This document shows, in pieces, positions 1 to 7,166 of a stretch of 42,456 bases of DNA; the stretch's first letter is position 1, and each line of letters opens with the position of its first letter. The notes beneath the pieces are model-generated. The model was not told the DNA's origin. It saw only the letters and a program-made list of their open reading frames with translations, and made no database searches. This stretch comes from Paenibacillus ihuae (GTDB taxonomy: Bacteria > Bacillota > Bacilli > Paenibacillales > Paenibacillaceae): assembly GCF_001368795.1 (NCBI RefSeq), contig NZ_LN831199.1, positions 516,420 through 558,875 on the forward strand, in the 5' to 3' direction. The translations under genes and the position numbers were made by a program.

Positions 1-354
1 CCGGATCACCGGACGCAGGGCGGTCAGCCGCTCATCGGGGTTAACCGTCAGGAATTTGATCGCGGTCAGATCTTCAATCTTCCAGTTCCAGCTCCATTTG
101 CGCGCCGCCGGTGTCTCCCCGGCTTCGGAGGAATGGCTCAGAAACCCCCACTCCGCAAACTTCCCGGTCATATATTCACGTTCAGTCTCTGTGAGTGTTC
201 CCGGGTATCCCTCTCCGTCTGCTGCGCTTAACAGATAGCGCAGGAACTCTGTCTCCCGGAGGCCCAGCTTTACAAACCTGTGGCTGGATATATGTTGAAC
301 TAAGAAATAGTTGTTTTCGGTCTCATGAAATTCAAGATGTGTTATCGATTCCAT
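1..354 (-). CDS. Probable M50 (site-2) RiPP-maturation protease, N-terminal part; runs off the left edge
   Basis: The minus-strand frame opens at the ATG at 354-352 behind a GAGGGTGA ribosome binding site and stays open to the window edge, giving 118 residues (MESITHLEFHETENN...). Residues 1-80 look like a PqqD-type winged helix (…FVKLGLRETEFLRYL…, …FAEWGFL), and the segment near residues 95-118 (KFLTVNPDERLTALRPVI) resembles the stretch before the first membrane helix of YydH-like peptide zinc metalloproteases. In RiPP loci such proteins cut leader peptides in the membrane. No HExxH motif is visible because the window ends, so the assignment rests on N-terminal style and on its place 110 bp after the last precursor gene in the same operon. 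An alternative is another PqqD-headed membrane protein, such as an export component. Confidence 0.55.
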   Translation of the reverse strand, partial: MESITHLEFHETENNYFLVQHISSHRFVKLGLRETEFLRYLLSAADGEGYPGTLTETEREYMTGKFAEWGFLSHSSEAGETPAARKWSWNWKIEDLTAIKFLTVNPDERLTALRPVIR

Positions 355-464
355 TCACTCTCACCCTCTCAAGCCGCTTATAATAGGGGCCCCCTCCTGC
401 CCGGGCAGAATACGTCTTTCCAAGCAGAAGAGGCTTCCCAATGGTTTAGGAAATATTAAATGTA

Positions 465-602
465 TTAGGTCAAGGCAATAACTGCGACTACGCCTCCAGC
501 GATGGTCACTCCAACGGCCACGCCTTCAAAGAAATCTCTTCCGCTGCCCGGTGCAGCGACATCTTCCAGCAGTTCCATTTGCAAACCCAGTCCATTATTC
601 AT
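465..602 (-). CDS. RiPP precursor peptide A4 (45 aa)
   Basis: Short ORF with a GAGGAGAGAATCGAAG leader before its ATG. It begins MNNGLGLQMELLEDVAAPG and ends in a hydrophobic Gly/Val/Ala-rich tail finishing VIALT. It shares with the three upstream peptides a polar N-terminal block (L-x-LQ-x-E-x-x-E-x-V-x-AP), a hydrophobic helix-prone second half and a C-terminal Leu-Thr. That is the layout of a leader (about 20 residues) and a membrane-active core. It is the most divergent of the four, with a longer core carrying SGRDFFEG before the hydrophobic run. It lies last in the precursor array, just before the probable M50 protease gene. Conserved C-terminal Thr beside a class III aminotransferase suggests a daptide-like fate. 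That is inference; the shared motif is seen directly. Confidence 0.8.
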   Translation of the reverse strand: MNNGLGLQMELLEDVAAPGSGRDFFEGVAVGVTIAGGVVAVIALT

Positions 603-661
603 CTTCGATTCTCTCCTCATATTGGATTTAGTAAGTACAGCCGATCAGGCTATTTCCGTAA

Positions 662-796
662 TTAGGTCAACACCACGATTGCCGTACCGGTAACGATCGC
701 AATACCTACGCCAACACCCGCCAGAAATGCACCGTCTCCCGGGGCTGCAACAGATTCCATTTCCTCAAACTGCAAAGCCAGCGCTTGATTCATCAT
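662..796 (-). CDS. RiPP precursor peptide A3 (44 aa)
   Basis: The ORF starts at a double ATG (796 or 793) behind GGAGGAG. It begins MMNQALALQFEEMESVAAPG and the core region (DGAFLAGVGVGIAIVTG...) ends VVLT. The leader motif LALQFEEMESVAAP is nearly the same as LSLQFEEMEAVTAP of A1 and A2, while the core differs strongly, as expected for a family in which leader recognition is conserved and the product varies. There is no Cys or Ser-rich core, so lanthionine or thiazole chemistry is unlikely. The tail is Gly/Val/Ile/Ala and would form a hydrophobic helix. It sits in the same orientation as the other precursors, with short spacers and its own ribosome binding site. Confidence 0.83.
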   Translation of the reverse strand: MMNQALALQFEEMESVAAPGDGAFLAGVGVGIAIVTGTAIVVLT

Positions 797-869
797 GAAC
801 TTCTCCTCCATTAAATAAATTTTGTTTTTTATAAGGTGAACATTGCCTCCGTTACTACCGCTGCTGATA

Positions 870-986
870 TTAAGTCAGCGCTACGCCGATACCTACACCG
901 ATACCAATACCGATTGCGATGTCCTTCCAGTCCGGAGCTGTTACAGCTTCCATTTCTTCGAATTGCAGGGAAAGATTCTTTTGCAT
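870..986 (-). CDS. RiPP precursor peptide A2 (38 aa), same protein as A1
   Basis: This 38-residue peptide starts MQKNLSLQFEEMEAVTAP, followed by a core WKDIAIGIGIGVGIGVALT. The ribosome binding site GGGAGGTGA lies just upstream of the ATG at 986. The encoded protein is identical to that of the gene at 1044-1160; the coding sequences differ at only two synonymous positions, so this is a recent tandem duplication or the product of gene conversion. The core is an alternating Ile/Gly/Val string with no Cys, Ser or internal Thr, so chemistry on side chains seems limited and modification of the C-terminal Thr is the attractive option. Function as a precursor is inferred from size, leader motif and operon context. 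Confidence 0.87.
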   Translation of the reverse strand: MQKNLSLQFEEMEAVTAPDWKDIAIGIGIGVGIGVALT

Positions 987-1043
987 GGATACTCACCTCC
1001 CTTCAAGGTCAGCTAACAGGACGTTTCCCGGTATAACGGCAGA

Positions 1044-1160
1044 TTAAGTCAGCGCTACGCCAATACCTACACCGATACCAATGCCGATTGCGATGTCCTT
1101 CCAGTCCGGAGCTGTTACAGCTTCCATTTCTTCGAATTGCAGGGAAAGATTCTTTTGCAT
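1044..1160 (-). CDS. RiPP precursor peptide A1 (38 aa)
   Basis: First of the four precursor genes in transcription order. The ATG at 1160 follows AGAGGAGGTGAGTATC, a very strong ribosome binding site. Protein: MQKNLSLQFEEMEAVTAPD plus a Gly/Ile/Val tail ending GVALT. The acidic leader block (QFEEMEAVTAP) is likely what a PqqD-type recognition domain binds; such a domain is visible at the C-terminus of the large protein at 2657-5104 and probably at the N-terminus of the protease at 1-354. The mature segment after TAPDW is short, uncharged apart from one Lys and Asp, and very hydrophobic, in keeping with a membrane-active peptide. The gene begins 34 bp after the 37-aa ORF and is co-directional with the biosynthetic genes. 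Confidence 0.87.
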   Translation of the reverse strand: MQKNLSLQFEEMEAVTAPDWKDIAIGIGIGVGIGVALT

Positions 1161-1194
1161 GATACTCACCTCCTCTCACGATCAATCTCAGAGT

Positions 1195-1308
1195 TTAATG
1201 CCGAATGTTTCTGAAGTATGGAGCAGATCGAAAAACTGTATATTCTGTTCCGTTATCCGAAGTGTCAAGTTTCCAGCAAACCATTGGCTCATGCCGGTGG
1301 TGGGACAT
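1195..1308 (-). CDS. Small hypothetical protein in the RiPP operon (37 aa)
   Basis: A short ORF starts at the ATG at 1308, five bases past the aminotransferase stop codon. A GGGAGGGAGGTGA ribosome binding site is embedded in the aminotransferase stop region, so translational coupling is likely. The peptide is MSHHRHEPMVCWKLDTSDNG followed by TEYTVFRSAPYFRNIRH. It is basic and His-rich with a single Cys, and does not resemble the precursors: no acidic leader and no hydrophobic core. I do not recognise a family. It may be a small accessory or immunity protein, or the remnant of a longer gene. The excellent ribosome binding site and tight fit between two genes argue that it is translated. Confidence 0.5.
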   Translation of the reverse strand: MSHHRHEPMVCWKLDTSDNGTEYTVFRSAPYFRNIRH

Positions 1309-1313
1309 TATTC

Positions 1314-2639
1314 TCACCTCCCTCCCAGTACCTTCCGGACGATCGATACGATCTCCAGCACCTCCTCCTCCTTGATAATGAAGGGCGGGAACAGATGGAA
1401 CCCGGAGGTTAACCCTGGTGTGTGAAACGGATATACGATTAACCCCCGGCGCTTCAGCTTGCCGGCAATATCCGCCAGCTCCTCTGGCGGCAGACACTCC
1501 TCTGCACGATGCCTGCTCCGCAGCGCAACGCCGATCATCAGGCCTTTTCCCCTTACCTCCAGATATAGAGGGTTGCCTTGCAGCGCCTGATCCAGAGCGG
1601 AACGAAGCAGCTGTCCTCTTGCACTTACCGCTTCCAGCATGCCCGGCTGTTCCAGCGCTTCCAGCGTAGCTATTCCGGCTGCGCAAGCGATGGGATTGCC
1701 GTTCTGCGTGGAGAGATGCTCGATGTGGGAGCCTGCAAGAGCAAAGGCCTGCCGTATCGCTTCGCTGAACAGGGTGGCCCCCAGCGGTAAATAGCCGCTG
1801 TTAATCCCCTTGGAGAGACAGAGAATATCAGGGGTAACCCCGCTGTGCTCGAAGGCAAACATTTTGCCGGTACGCCCCATCCCCGTAGCCACTTCATCAA
1901 AAGCAAGCAGCACATCGTGCTCCAGGCACAGTTCCTTGAGCCTTTGCAGATAAGCCTCAGGAATAGGAATAATCCCCCCTGAGCCGATGATCGGCTCCAG
2001 CATGAATCCGGCCATCACATGCCCCTCACGGGCAAATAATGCTTCCAGCTGACCGAGTTGTCTGCTCAGACAATCCCCGGCAAGGTTACCCGGTGTACAA
2101 TGCTTGCACACAGGCACCGGATGGAACAGGAAGCCGGGTACTTTCGGACCATAACTCTCGGAAATCTCCTGATCGATCCCGCTGGCGCTCATGGAACCGT
2201 AATAACTGCCGTGGTACGATTTGTCCAGAACAGCGATGACGTTCTTATGCAGCTGATGCCGTAACTGATGGTATTTGCGCATTAGTTTGATCGCCAGCTC
2301 CACGGATTCCGAACCGGTGCATGTGAAGGCAACCTTAGTCAGATTATCCGGTGTTAGCTGCAGCAGCTTCTCGGCAAACTGCAGGGTCACCGGATTGCTG
2401 TAATCCACGGGATTCACATAGGCCAGCGCATCCAATTGCTCCATGATGGCTTGGCGTATTCCGGGATGACGGTAACCCAGGGATACATTCCACAGTCCGC
2501 TGATCCCGTCGATATAAATTTTACCGTTCGTATCCTGAACATAGATGCCTTCCCCTGCTGCAAGTGAAGTAACCTCATCTCCGAGCCGGACATCCTTAAG
2601 CGGATGCACCATCGGGTATTGCCGGGTTGTCGTTAACAT
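1314..2639 (-). CDS. Class III PLP-dependent aminotransferase of the RiPP locus
   Basis: About 441 residues, the usual length for class III aminotransferases. Visible landmarks are the glycine-rich PLP region (CTGSESVELAIKLMRK), the Asp that contacts the PLP pyridine nitrogen in AFDEVATGMGRTG, and the Schiff-base lysine in CLSKGINSGYLPLGA. The C-terminus (FHLFPPFIIKEEEVLEI) is also typical. The ATG at 2639 is preferred because AAAGGAGG lies ten bases upstream; an alternative ATG at 2660 overlaps the stop of the previous gene. The enzyme moves amino groups between a PLP-bound donor and a carbonyl. Lying directly before four peptides that end in Thr, it could aminate a ketone made from that Thr, as the daptide enzyme MpaD does. 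That step is inferred; the fold assignment is firm. Confidence 0.88.
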   Translation of the reverse strand: MLTTTRQYPMVHPLKDVRLGDEVTSLAAGEGIYVQDTNGKIYIDGISGLWNVSLGYRHPGIRQAIMEQLDALAYVNPVDYSNPVTLQFAEKLLQLTPDNLTKVAFTCTGSESVELAIKLMRKYHQLRHQLHKNVIAVLDKSYHGSYYGSMSASGIDQEISESYGPKVPGFLFHPVPVCKHCTPGNLAGDCLSRQLGQLEALFAREGHVMAGFMLEPIIGSGGIIPIPEAYLQRLKELCLEHDVLLAFDEVATGMGRTGKMFAFEHSGVTPDILCLSKGINSGYLPLGATLFSEAIRQAFALAGSHIEHLSTQNGNPIACAAGIATLEALEQPGMLEAVSARGQLLRSALDQALQGNPLYLEVRGKGLMIGVALRSRHRAEECLPPEELADIAGKLKRRGLIVYPFHTPGLTSGFHLFPPFIIKEEEVLEIVSIVRKVLGGR

Positions 2640-2656
2640 AGGGGTACCCCCTCCTT

Positions 2657-5104
2657 TCATACAGCCCTCGCTGCTTGCATCAGACAGCCTTCCTTAGCGA
2701 ACAAGCCAAGCGCCTGTGTAACCAGGCGGGCTGCAAACTCACCCTCCACCTGATAGCGTGTCATCAGTTCCTGTTCCAGCTCTGTTCTCTCCGCACCGCT
2801 CATCAATCCTTCCAGTATCAGCGCCATCGGCTCGTTCAGCTTCATCAGCTTTTGGCTGCCCGCATGGAACAGCATCGGCTGCTCTCCAATGAAGAAGAGG
2901 AATACCGTTTCAAGCACCGCTGTGCTCACAGGCATATGCGGCTCCGGCTGTCTCCAGAGATGTGTACATGCCGGAAGAGAGACGCGCAGCTCGTGGACTT
3001 CGATGTTCTGAAGCGAACGGGCATACTTACTAAGGCCTTTAAATACCTGCACCATCTGCATATAGCGGTGGAGCAGCTTGTGCTTCTTGCGCAGCTCACA
3101 ATACTGCTGGCGGTTCAAATATTCAGGCAGGAAGCTGCACTTGGAGCAGGAATCCTTAATCTCACAGGTCCGGCAGCCCCTGAGCAGCTGCTCCTCCTCT
3201 GAGACCACAGACACCTGGGTTAATAGCTGATCCAGTGAATCTCCCACCTGACCGATGACGGCGCAGCCCCGGCAGGGGGATATCCGGTCATCGCCGTCAA
3301 CAAAGATCCGGGGCAGCTGTCTGGCTGCGCACGAATGTACCCCCGACCAGCGGCAGCTCTCCATAAGATCCGCCTGTATTTCATAGGCGTACCGGAACAT
3401 GCCGGACTTGCTGAACAGCTCTACGTCTTCAAGAAACCGGTCCATGTCTTCCACACTTTCCAGATTTAACAGCTGAAAGCGGGGGGCTCTGCCTGATGGC
3501 GCAACGTTCATTTCCTGAGCCTGGGAATATTGCAGCTGCCGGATCTCCAGCGGTTCCATATGAAGAAAGTCGTTTAATTGCAGCTCATATTCGTATTCGC
3601 CCAGCCGGTTAATCTGGTGTGCATTGGATAAGTAGTAGGAGTTCTGCTCAGACTGGCGCTCCCATTCCAGATAAGCTTCGTTCTCCCGCTTCCATACCCC
3701 CTCCGGGCCAGCGTACATCGTATCCGTAGAAGAAGGAACCCTGACCGGGTTATGCTCGAAGAGAATGGCGCTGTTGATTGCCGAATACTCTGCCAGCCCC
3801 TGCACCGTTGCCTGATTCCATTCTCCTTCGGTATAACCGATATGCTTAACTCCGCTGCCCAGCACCTGATGCGGATATTGTCCGGTCATGTATGCCATGA
3901 ACCCGTTAATCAGCGCCTGCTCCTCTTCTTGCCGAAGATACCGCTGCAGGAATGCTGCTATGGACTCCGGTACAGGAACCTTATGCTCATCCGGTGCCAG
4001 CCCTGCGATATCAAGCTGCACATCACCGGCCTGCAGAAGGCCTTCATTCACCCAAAGGGTCAACAGAGCTGCTGTATTCTCAGCTTCGCCTTCCAGAATA
4101 TCCGTCGTTTCATCGATGAGCACTGCAGCCAGCTTAACCCCGGCAGATGTTCTCTTCAGGCTCTCTGTTAATTGAAAAGCTTCATTAAACTGAAGTTTAT
4201 TCATTGTTAGCGGAATTCTAATAATGATCTGTGTAATGCCCGCTTGCAGCAACCGGGTATATTCACTCTGCTCCAGGAGCCATTCCAACGGTATCTCGGC
4301 GCTGTAACCTGCTGTCAGCTGCCTGGACGCTTCAAGTGCCTCGCAGATCGCTGCTCTGCCCCTCTTCCCGGCCAAGTAATGAAATCCTTCAAGGGACAGC
4401 TGCCTTTCCGGTCCAAGCTGCTGAAGTGCGAGATTCAGATCTTCGCTGAAGCGTTCCTTGGAATGGGTGCGGATGTTATGCCCATACCCGTTTCGATCAG
4501 CGCATTTAATAGAAGAAATCACCGGCCAGCGCTGCTTCAAAGCCTCTTCCCATATCCCGTTCAGCCGGTCCAGTCGGGTATCAGCGCTACCCTCGCCATC
4601 CAGCTGAGATACTGCCTTTCCAGCAGCGACGCTCCAGGCAGTGAACCGGCTTACCGGTATGAAGCCACCTACCGCCTCTTCCCAGCCGTCGTCTGCTTCT
4701 GCCAGGCGGAGCAATGTCTGCTCCGGTTCCCAGAGAACCAGTCCGTCAGCAGCAATGTCAGCAGGAAGCGAGGTACCGTTCATGCCAAGACCATTGCCGA
4801 ACCATACGATCCGGCTTCCTTCGTCCAATTCCTTCACCGCTTCTGTCAGGCTCCGGCACAGGCGGTAATTCGCTGGTGTCACGTACAGAGCCATTCGCTC
4901 ATTCCCCATAGCTACCAGCTCTTCCGCTGCTTCATATAAGGTAGACAAGTTGTTCTGCATATATTGGGTTGCTGTTATACCATTCTGTCTTAAATATGTT
5001 CTTGCATACCGGCAATCCAGATTGTCACCAGCTATAAACAAGCGGGCAGCATGCTGCTGAAAGTAAGCGATCGTCATCCCGCGTCCGAACGATAAACCGA
5101 ACAT
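2657..5104 (-). CDS. Radical-SAM-like/SPASM protein with PqqD domain, lacking the SAM-cluster Cys motif
   Basis: About 815 residues. The ATG at 5104 is chosen because GGAG sits nine bases upstream; the longer GTG start at 5131 has no good site. Residues 1-150 look like a B12-binding-type Rossmann domain. Residues about 196-225 align in style with the start of B12-type radical SAM domains (ISSIKC...IRTHSKERFSEDL), but where CxxxCxxC should stand there is CADRNGYGHN with one Cys. A SPASM-like Cys set is intact at about 611-669 (CRGC, CRTC, CSKC, YCELRKK). Residues about 750-810 (KLNEPMALILEGLMSG…) form a PqqD-like recognition domain. It heads the RiPP operon. It is either a peptide-presenting scaffold or an enzyme using the SPASM cluster alone. 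The name is family-level; catalysis is doubtful. Confidence 0.72.
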   Translation of the reverse strand: MFGLSFGRGMTIAYFQQHAARLFIAGDNLDCRYARTYLRQNGITATQYMQNNLSTLYEAAEELVAMGNERMALYVTPANYRLCRSLTEAVKELDEGSRIVWFGNGLGMNGTSLPADIAADGLVLWEPEQTLLRLAEADDGWEEAVGGFIPVSRFTAWSVAAGKAVSQLDGEGSADTRLDRLNGIWEEALKQRWPVISSIKCADRNGYGHNIRTHSKERFSEDLNLALQQLGPERQLSLEGFHYLAGKRGRAAICEALEASRQLTAGYSAEIPLEWLLEQSEYTRLLQAGITQIIIRIPLTMNKLQFNEAFQLTESLKRTSAGVKLAAVLIDETTDILEGEAENTAALLTLWVNEGLLQAGDVQLDIAGLAPDEHKVPVPESIAAFLQRYLRQEEEQALINGFMAYMTGQYPHQVLGSGVKHIGYTEGEWNQATVQGLAEYSAINSAILFEHNPVRVPSSTDTMYAGPEGVWKRENEAYLEWERQSEQNSYYLSNAHQINRLGEYEYELQLNDFLHMEPLEIRQLQYSQAQEMNVAPSGRAPRFQLLNLESVEDMDRFLEDVELFSKSGMFRYAYEIQADLMESCRWSGVHSCAARQLPRIFVDGDDRISPCRGCAVIGQVGDSLDQLLTQVSVVSEEEQLLRGCRTCEIKDSCSKCSFLPEYLNRQQYCELRKKHKLLHRYMQMVQVFKGLSKYARSLQNIEVHELRVSLPACTHLWRQPEPHMPVSTAVLETVFLFFIGEQPMLFHAGSQKLMKLNEPMALILEGLMSGAERTELEQELMTRYQVEGEFAARLVTQALGLFAKEGCLMQAARAV

Positions 5105-5131
5105 GTCGTCAGGCTCCTTTCCAGTTTTCAC

Positions 5132-5370
5132 TTTCTATCACTTCATCTATCAACCAGTACTTATCAGCTCGTGTTGTTCTTCTTGTACCAATCATAATCT
5201 ATTTTTTCCAATTCTACACCGAAAACCCATATACGCTTTCCCACAATTCCATTGCGCTTTTTGCACCGCAACCGGGCCGCCACATCTGCCGCATAACACG
5301 CAATCCGGCTGCGCAACCGGACATTTACCCCGAAGCCTGCACTTTGCGGCTTGCGCCTCCGCATAGCTAT
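5132..5370. other. Leader/promoter region of the RiPP operon
   Basis: About 240 bp between the permease terminator and the start of the large RiPP protein. Any promoter for the minus-strand RiPP operon must lie here, but no clear -35/-10 pair stands out. Two minus-strand frames cross it, one rich in Cys, but neither has a ribosome binding site. The segment contains repeated GCGCAACCGG/GCAACCGG blocks that could fold into an RNA leader. Confidence 0.4.
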
Positions 5371-5406
5371 AAAAGACACCCGCCAACAGGTTGGCGGGTG
5401 TCTTTT
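5371..5406 (-). terminator. Terminator after the glycine permease gene
   Basis: Perfect 16-bp inverted repeat (AAAAGACACCCGCCAA at 5371-5386 and its complement at 5391-5406) around a CAGG loop, five bases past the permease stop codon. The A/T ends give U-tracts on both strands, so it may stop transcription both ways and insulate the RiPP operon. Confidence 0.9.
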
Positions 5407-5410
5407 ACAG

Positions 5411-6784
5411 CTATTTGATATCCGTCGCTATACTGCCTTCCTTCACCCTTTTGCTCGGTCTGGGATACAGAATATATAAGAGAACAAACCATAGCGGAGT
5501 AAAGAGCAACGCCGGGCGTGTTTCTTCGGCGATCAGCATAATAATGAGTATCGCAGCAAACAAAGCCAGAACCACATAATTTATTGCCGGCGTTAAGGGA
5601 GCTTTGAACTTGGATGCAGCCTGGAGTTCCGGCCGGGTCTTCTTATATTTGATATGGCACACAAGCACGACGCCCCATACCCATATAAAACAAATGGCAC
5701 TAATCGTTGTCACAATTCCAAAAGCCTGCTCCGGAATAAGCTTGCTCAATAGAGCGCCTGCGGATATGACAAGCGTTGAAATAAACAGCGAGTTTGCAGG
5801 CACATGATTTTTATTCAGTTTGGAAAAATGAGTTGACGCCTGCTTGTTCTTGCCCAGGTTATAAAGAATCCGGCTTGTGGAGAACATCCCGCTGTTGCAG
5901 GCGGATGCGGCTGAAGTTAATACGACGAAATTAATGATCCCGGCGGCGATTGGAATTCCTACTAAGCTAAAGGTTTTCACAAAAGGGCTTTCCGACGCAT
6001 TGAGCTCTGTCCATGGGTTAATGCATAGCAGGACAAAAAGAGCTCCCACATAGAAAAATAGAATCCGCAGAGGAATTTTGTTGATCGCCGACGGTATGTT
6101 TTTCTCTGGATTGGAGGTTTCTGCTGCCGATACGCCCACCAGCTCTACACCGACATAAGCGAAGACTACCATTTGGAAGGAAAATAAGAATCCTTTAACG
6201 CCGTTCGGAAATACTCCCCCGTGTTCCCAGAGGTTTCTTACCGTCACCGATCCCGCATCCGTCTTAAATCCCATGACCAGTAAAATAACCCCAATGCCAA
6301 TTAAGGCGAGAATCGTGATGACCTTGATTAGAGCAAACCAAAACTCGAGTTCGCCGAAGTTTTTGACGGTCAATAAGTTAAGCCCTAATAAAATGACCAG
6401 GCAGGCGATGGCAGGTACCCATTGTGGGATATCAAACCAATACTGCACATACACCCCAACAGCGATGACATCGGCCATAGCCGTCATAATCCAACAGAAC
6501 CAATAAGTCCATCCGGTGATGAAGGCGGCCCGGGGTCCGAGATAGTCCTCGGCAATATCCGTAAACGATTGATATCCCGCTTTGGACAGCAGGAGTTCAC
6601 CCAGTGCCCGCATTACAAAAAACACCGCAATCCCTACGATTAAATACGTAATCATAATGGATGGACCTGCCTGCTGAATCGCCTTGCCCGAGCCTAAGAA
6701 TAATCCCGTACCAATTGTGCCGCCGATCGCAATCAGTTGAACATGCCGATTGGCCAGCTCTCTCTTTAATTCCGATTGTGCCAT
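5411..6784 (-). CDS. cycA: CycA-type amino acid permease (glycine/alanine/serine), riboswitch-controlled
   Basis: 457 residues, typical of the amino acid transporter branch of the APC superfamily with 12 predicted membrane helices. The N-terminal motif (ANRHVQLIAIGGTIGTGLF) is the classic substrate-site helix 1 of this branch, and the middle carries FAYVGVELVGVSAAET, also characteristic. It should import small neutral amino acids with protons through the cytoplasmic membrane. The glycine riboswitch just upstream on the same strand makes glycine the best substrate guess, with D-/L-alanine or D-serine possible. The gene stands alone, ends in a strong terminator, and starts at an ATG behind AAGGGGGAACGGGTT. 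Confidence 0.88.
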   Translation of the reverse strand: MAQSELKRELANRHVQLIAIGGTIGTGLFLGSGKAIQQAGPSIMITYLIVGIAVFFVMRALGELLLSKAGYQSFTDIAEDYLGPRAAFITGWTYWFCWIMTAMADVIAVGVYVQYWFDIPQWVPAIACLVILLGLNLLTVKNFGELEFWFALIKVITILALIGIGVILLVMGFKTDAGSVTVRNLWEHGGVFPNGVKGFLFSFQMVVFAYVGVELVGVSAAETSNPEKNIPSAINKIPLRILFFYVGALFVLLCINPWTELNASESPFVKTFSLVGIPIAAGIINFVVLTSAASACNSGMFSTSRILYNLGKNKQASTHFSKLNKNHVPANSLFISTLVISAGALLSKLIPEQAFGIVTTISAICFIWVWGVVLVCHIKYKKTRPELQAASKFKAPLTPAINYVVLALFAAILIIMLIAEETRPALLFTPLWFVLLYILYPRPSKRVKEGSIATDIK

Positions 6785-6825
6785 AACCCGTTCCCCCTTA
6801 ATGAATTACATTGCAATGATGCCAA

Positions 6826-6857
6826 TAAAAAAAAGAGATTGGATGTCATCCAATCTC
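6826..6857 (-). terminator. Riboswitch expression-platform terminator
   Basis: A nine-base-pair hairpin (GAGATTGGA at 6835-6843 with TCCAATCTC at 6849-6857) is followed in the minus direction by eight or more T residues. It lies between the glycine aptamer and the permease start, as expected for transcriptional attenuation. Confidence 0.85.
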
Positions 6858-6891
6858 CCGGTTCATAAGAATATGAAATAATACTTGCCCT

Positions 6892-6907
6892 GCTGACAGC
6901 TGTCAGC
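6892..6907. repeat. Perfect 16-bp palindrome in the riboswitch leader
   Basis: GCTGACAGCTGTCAGC is a perfect palindrome between the glycine aptamer and the terminator. It could act as an RNA stem linking the two, or be part of the residual second-aptamer ('ghost') structure seen in singleton glycine riboswitches. It is unusual for its perfect symmetry. Confidence 0.6.
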
Positions 6908-6927
6908 ATAACAAATACATATTCCTT

Positions 6928-7012
6928 ACTCTTCTGTCCTTTTGCCTGAGATTGTGAACCCTTCGGCGCCGCGGTTTCCCGCAGTCTCTCCAGAAGCTGC
7001 TCCTGCTATAGT
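6928..7012 (-). ncRNA. Glycine riboswitch (single aptamer)
   Basis: Read on the minus strand, the leader contains GGAGAGACTGCGGG, GCGCCGAAGGG and TCTCAGGCAAAAGGACAGA in order. These are the conserved blocks of the gcvT-type glycine riboswitch (GGAGAG ... CGCCGAAGG ... CTCAGGCAAAAGGACAGA). Only one full aptamer is seen; the usual second is absent and may be replaced by the palindromic region downstream. The riboswitch precedes an amino acid permease gene and a terminator, so it most likely adjusts glycine uptake to glycine level. For a transporter an OFF switch would be logical, but the sequence alone does not decide the sign. Confidence 0.92.
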
Positions 7013-7166
7013 GTGATCCATAGCAATCATAGCTTGCGAATTATGAATTTAAGTCGTTCTGTCGTTCTGATATTCTAACATATTACTTGCGATGTGAATA
7101 TTGTTGCTGTGATAAAAGTCTCCTTAAGGTTGGTGGTAAATAGATCCAGTAAGGCCAGGCAAATAT

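Noticed and set aside
870..1160. Direct repeats as a possible CRISPR or satellite array
   Set aside because: The repeats are two whole precursor genes, with start, stop and ribosome binding site; there are no spacers.
836..1425. Plus-strand frames across the precursor array
   Set aside because: They are antisense of the four precursor genes, which have good ribosome binding sites and share a leader motif.
1195..1686. Minus-strand frame of 163 codons ending in the 37-aa ORF
   Set aside because: Its upstream part is an out-of-frame reading of the aminotransferase gene; only the last 37 codons have a proper start.
2675..4939. Several long plus-strand frames
   Set aside because: Antisense shadows of the radical-SAM-like protein gene; no family features or ribosome binding sites.
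5192..5386. Cys-rich minus-strand frame (C-x5-C-x6-C-x2-C-x2-C pattern) upstream of the RiPP operon
   Set aside because: Its only start is a TTG inside the terminator hairpin, without a ribosome binding site; the frame is probably chance, though the Cys pattern is striking.
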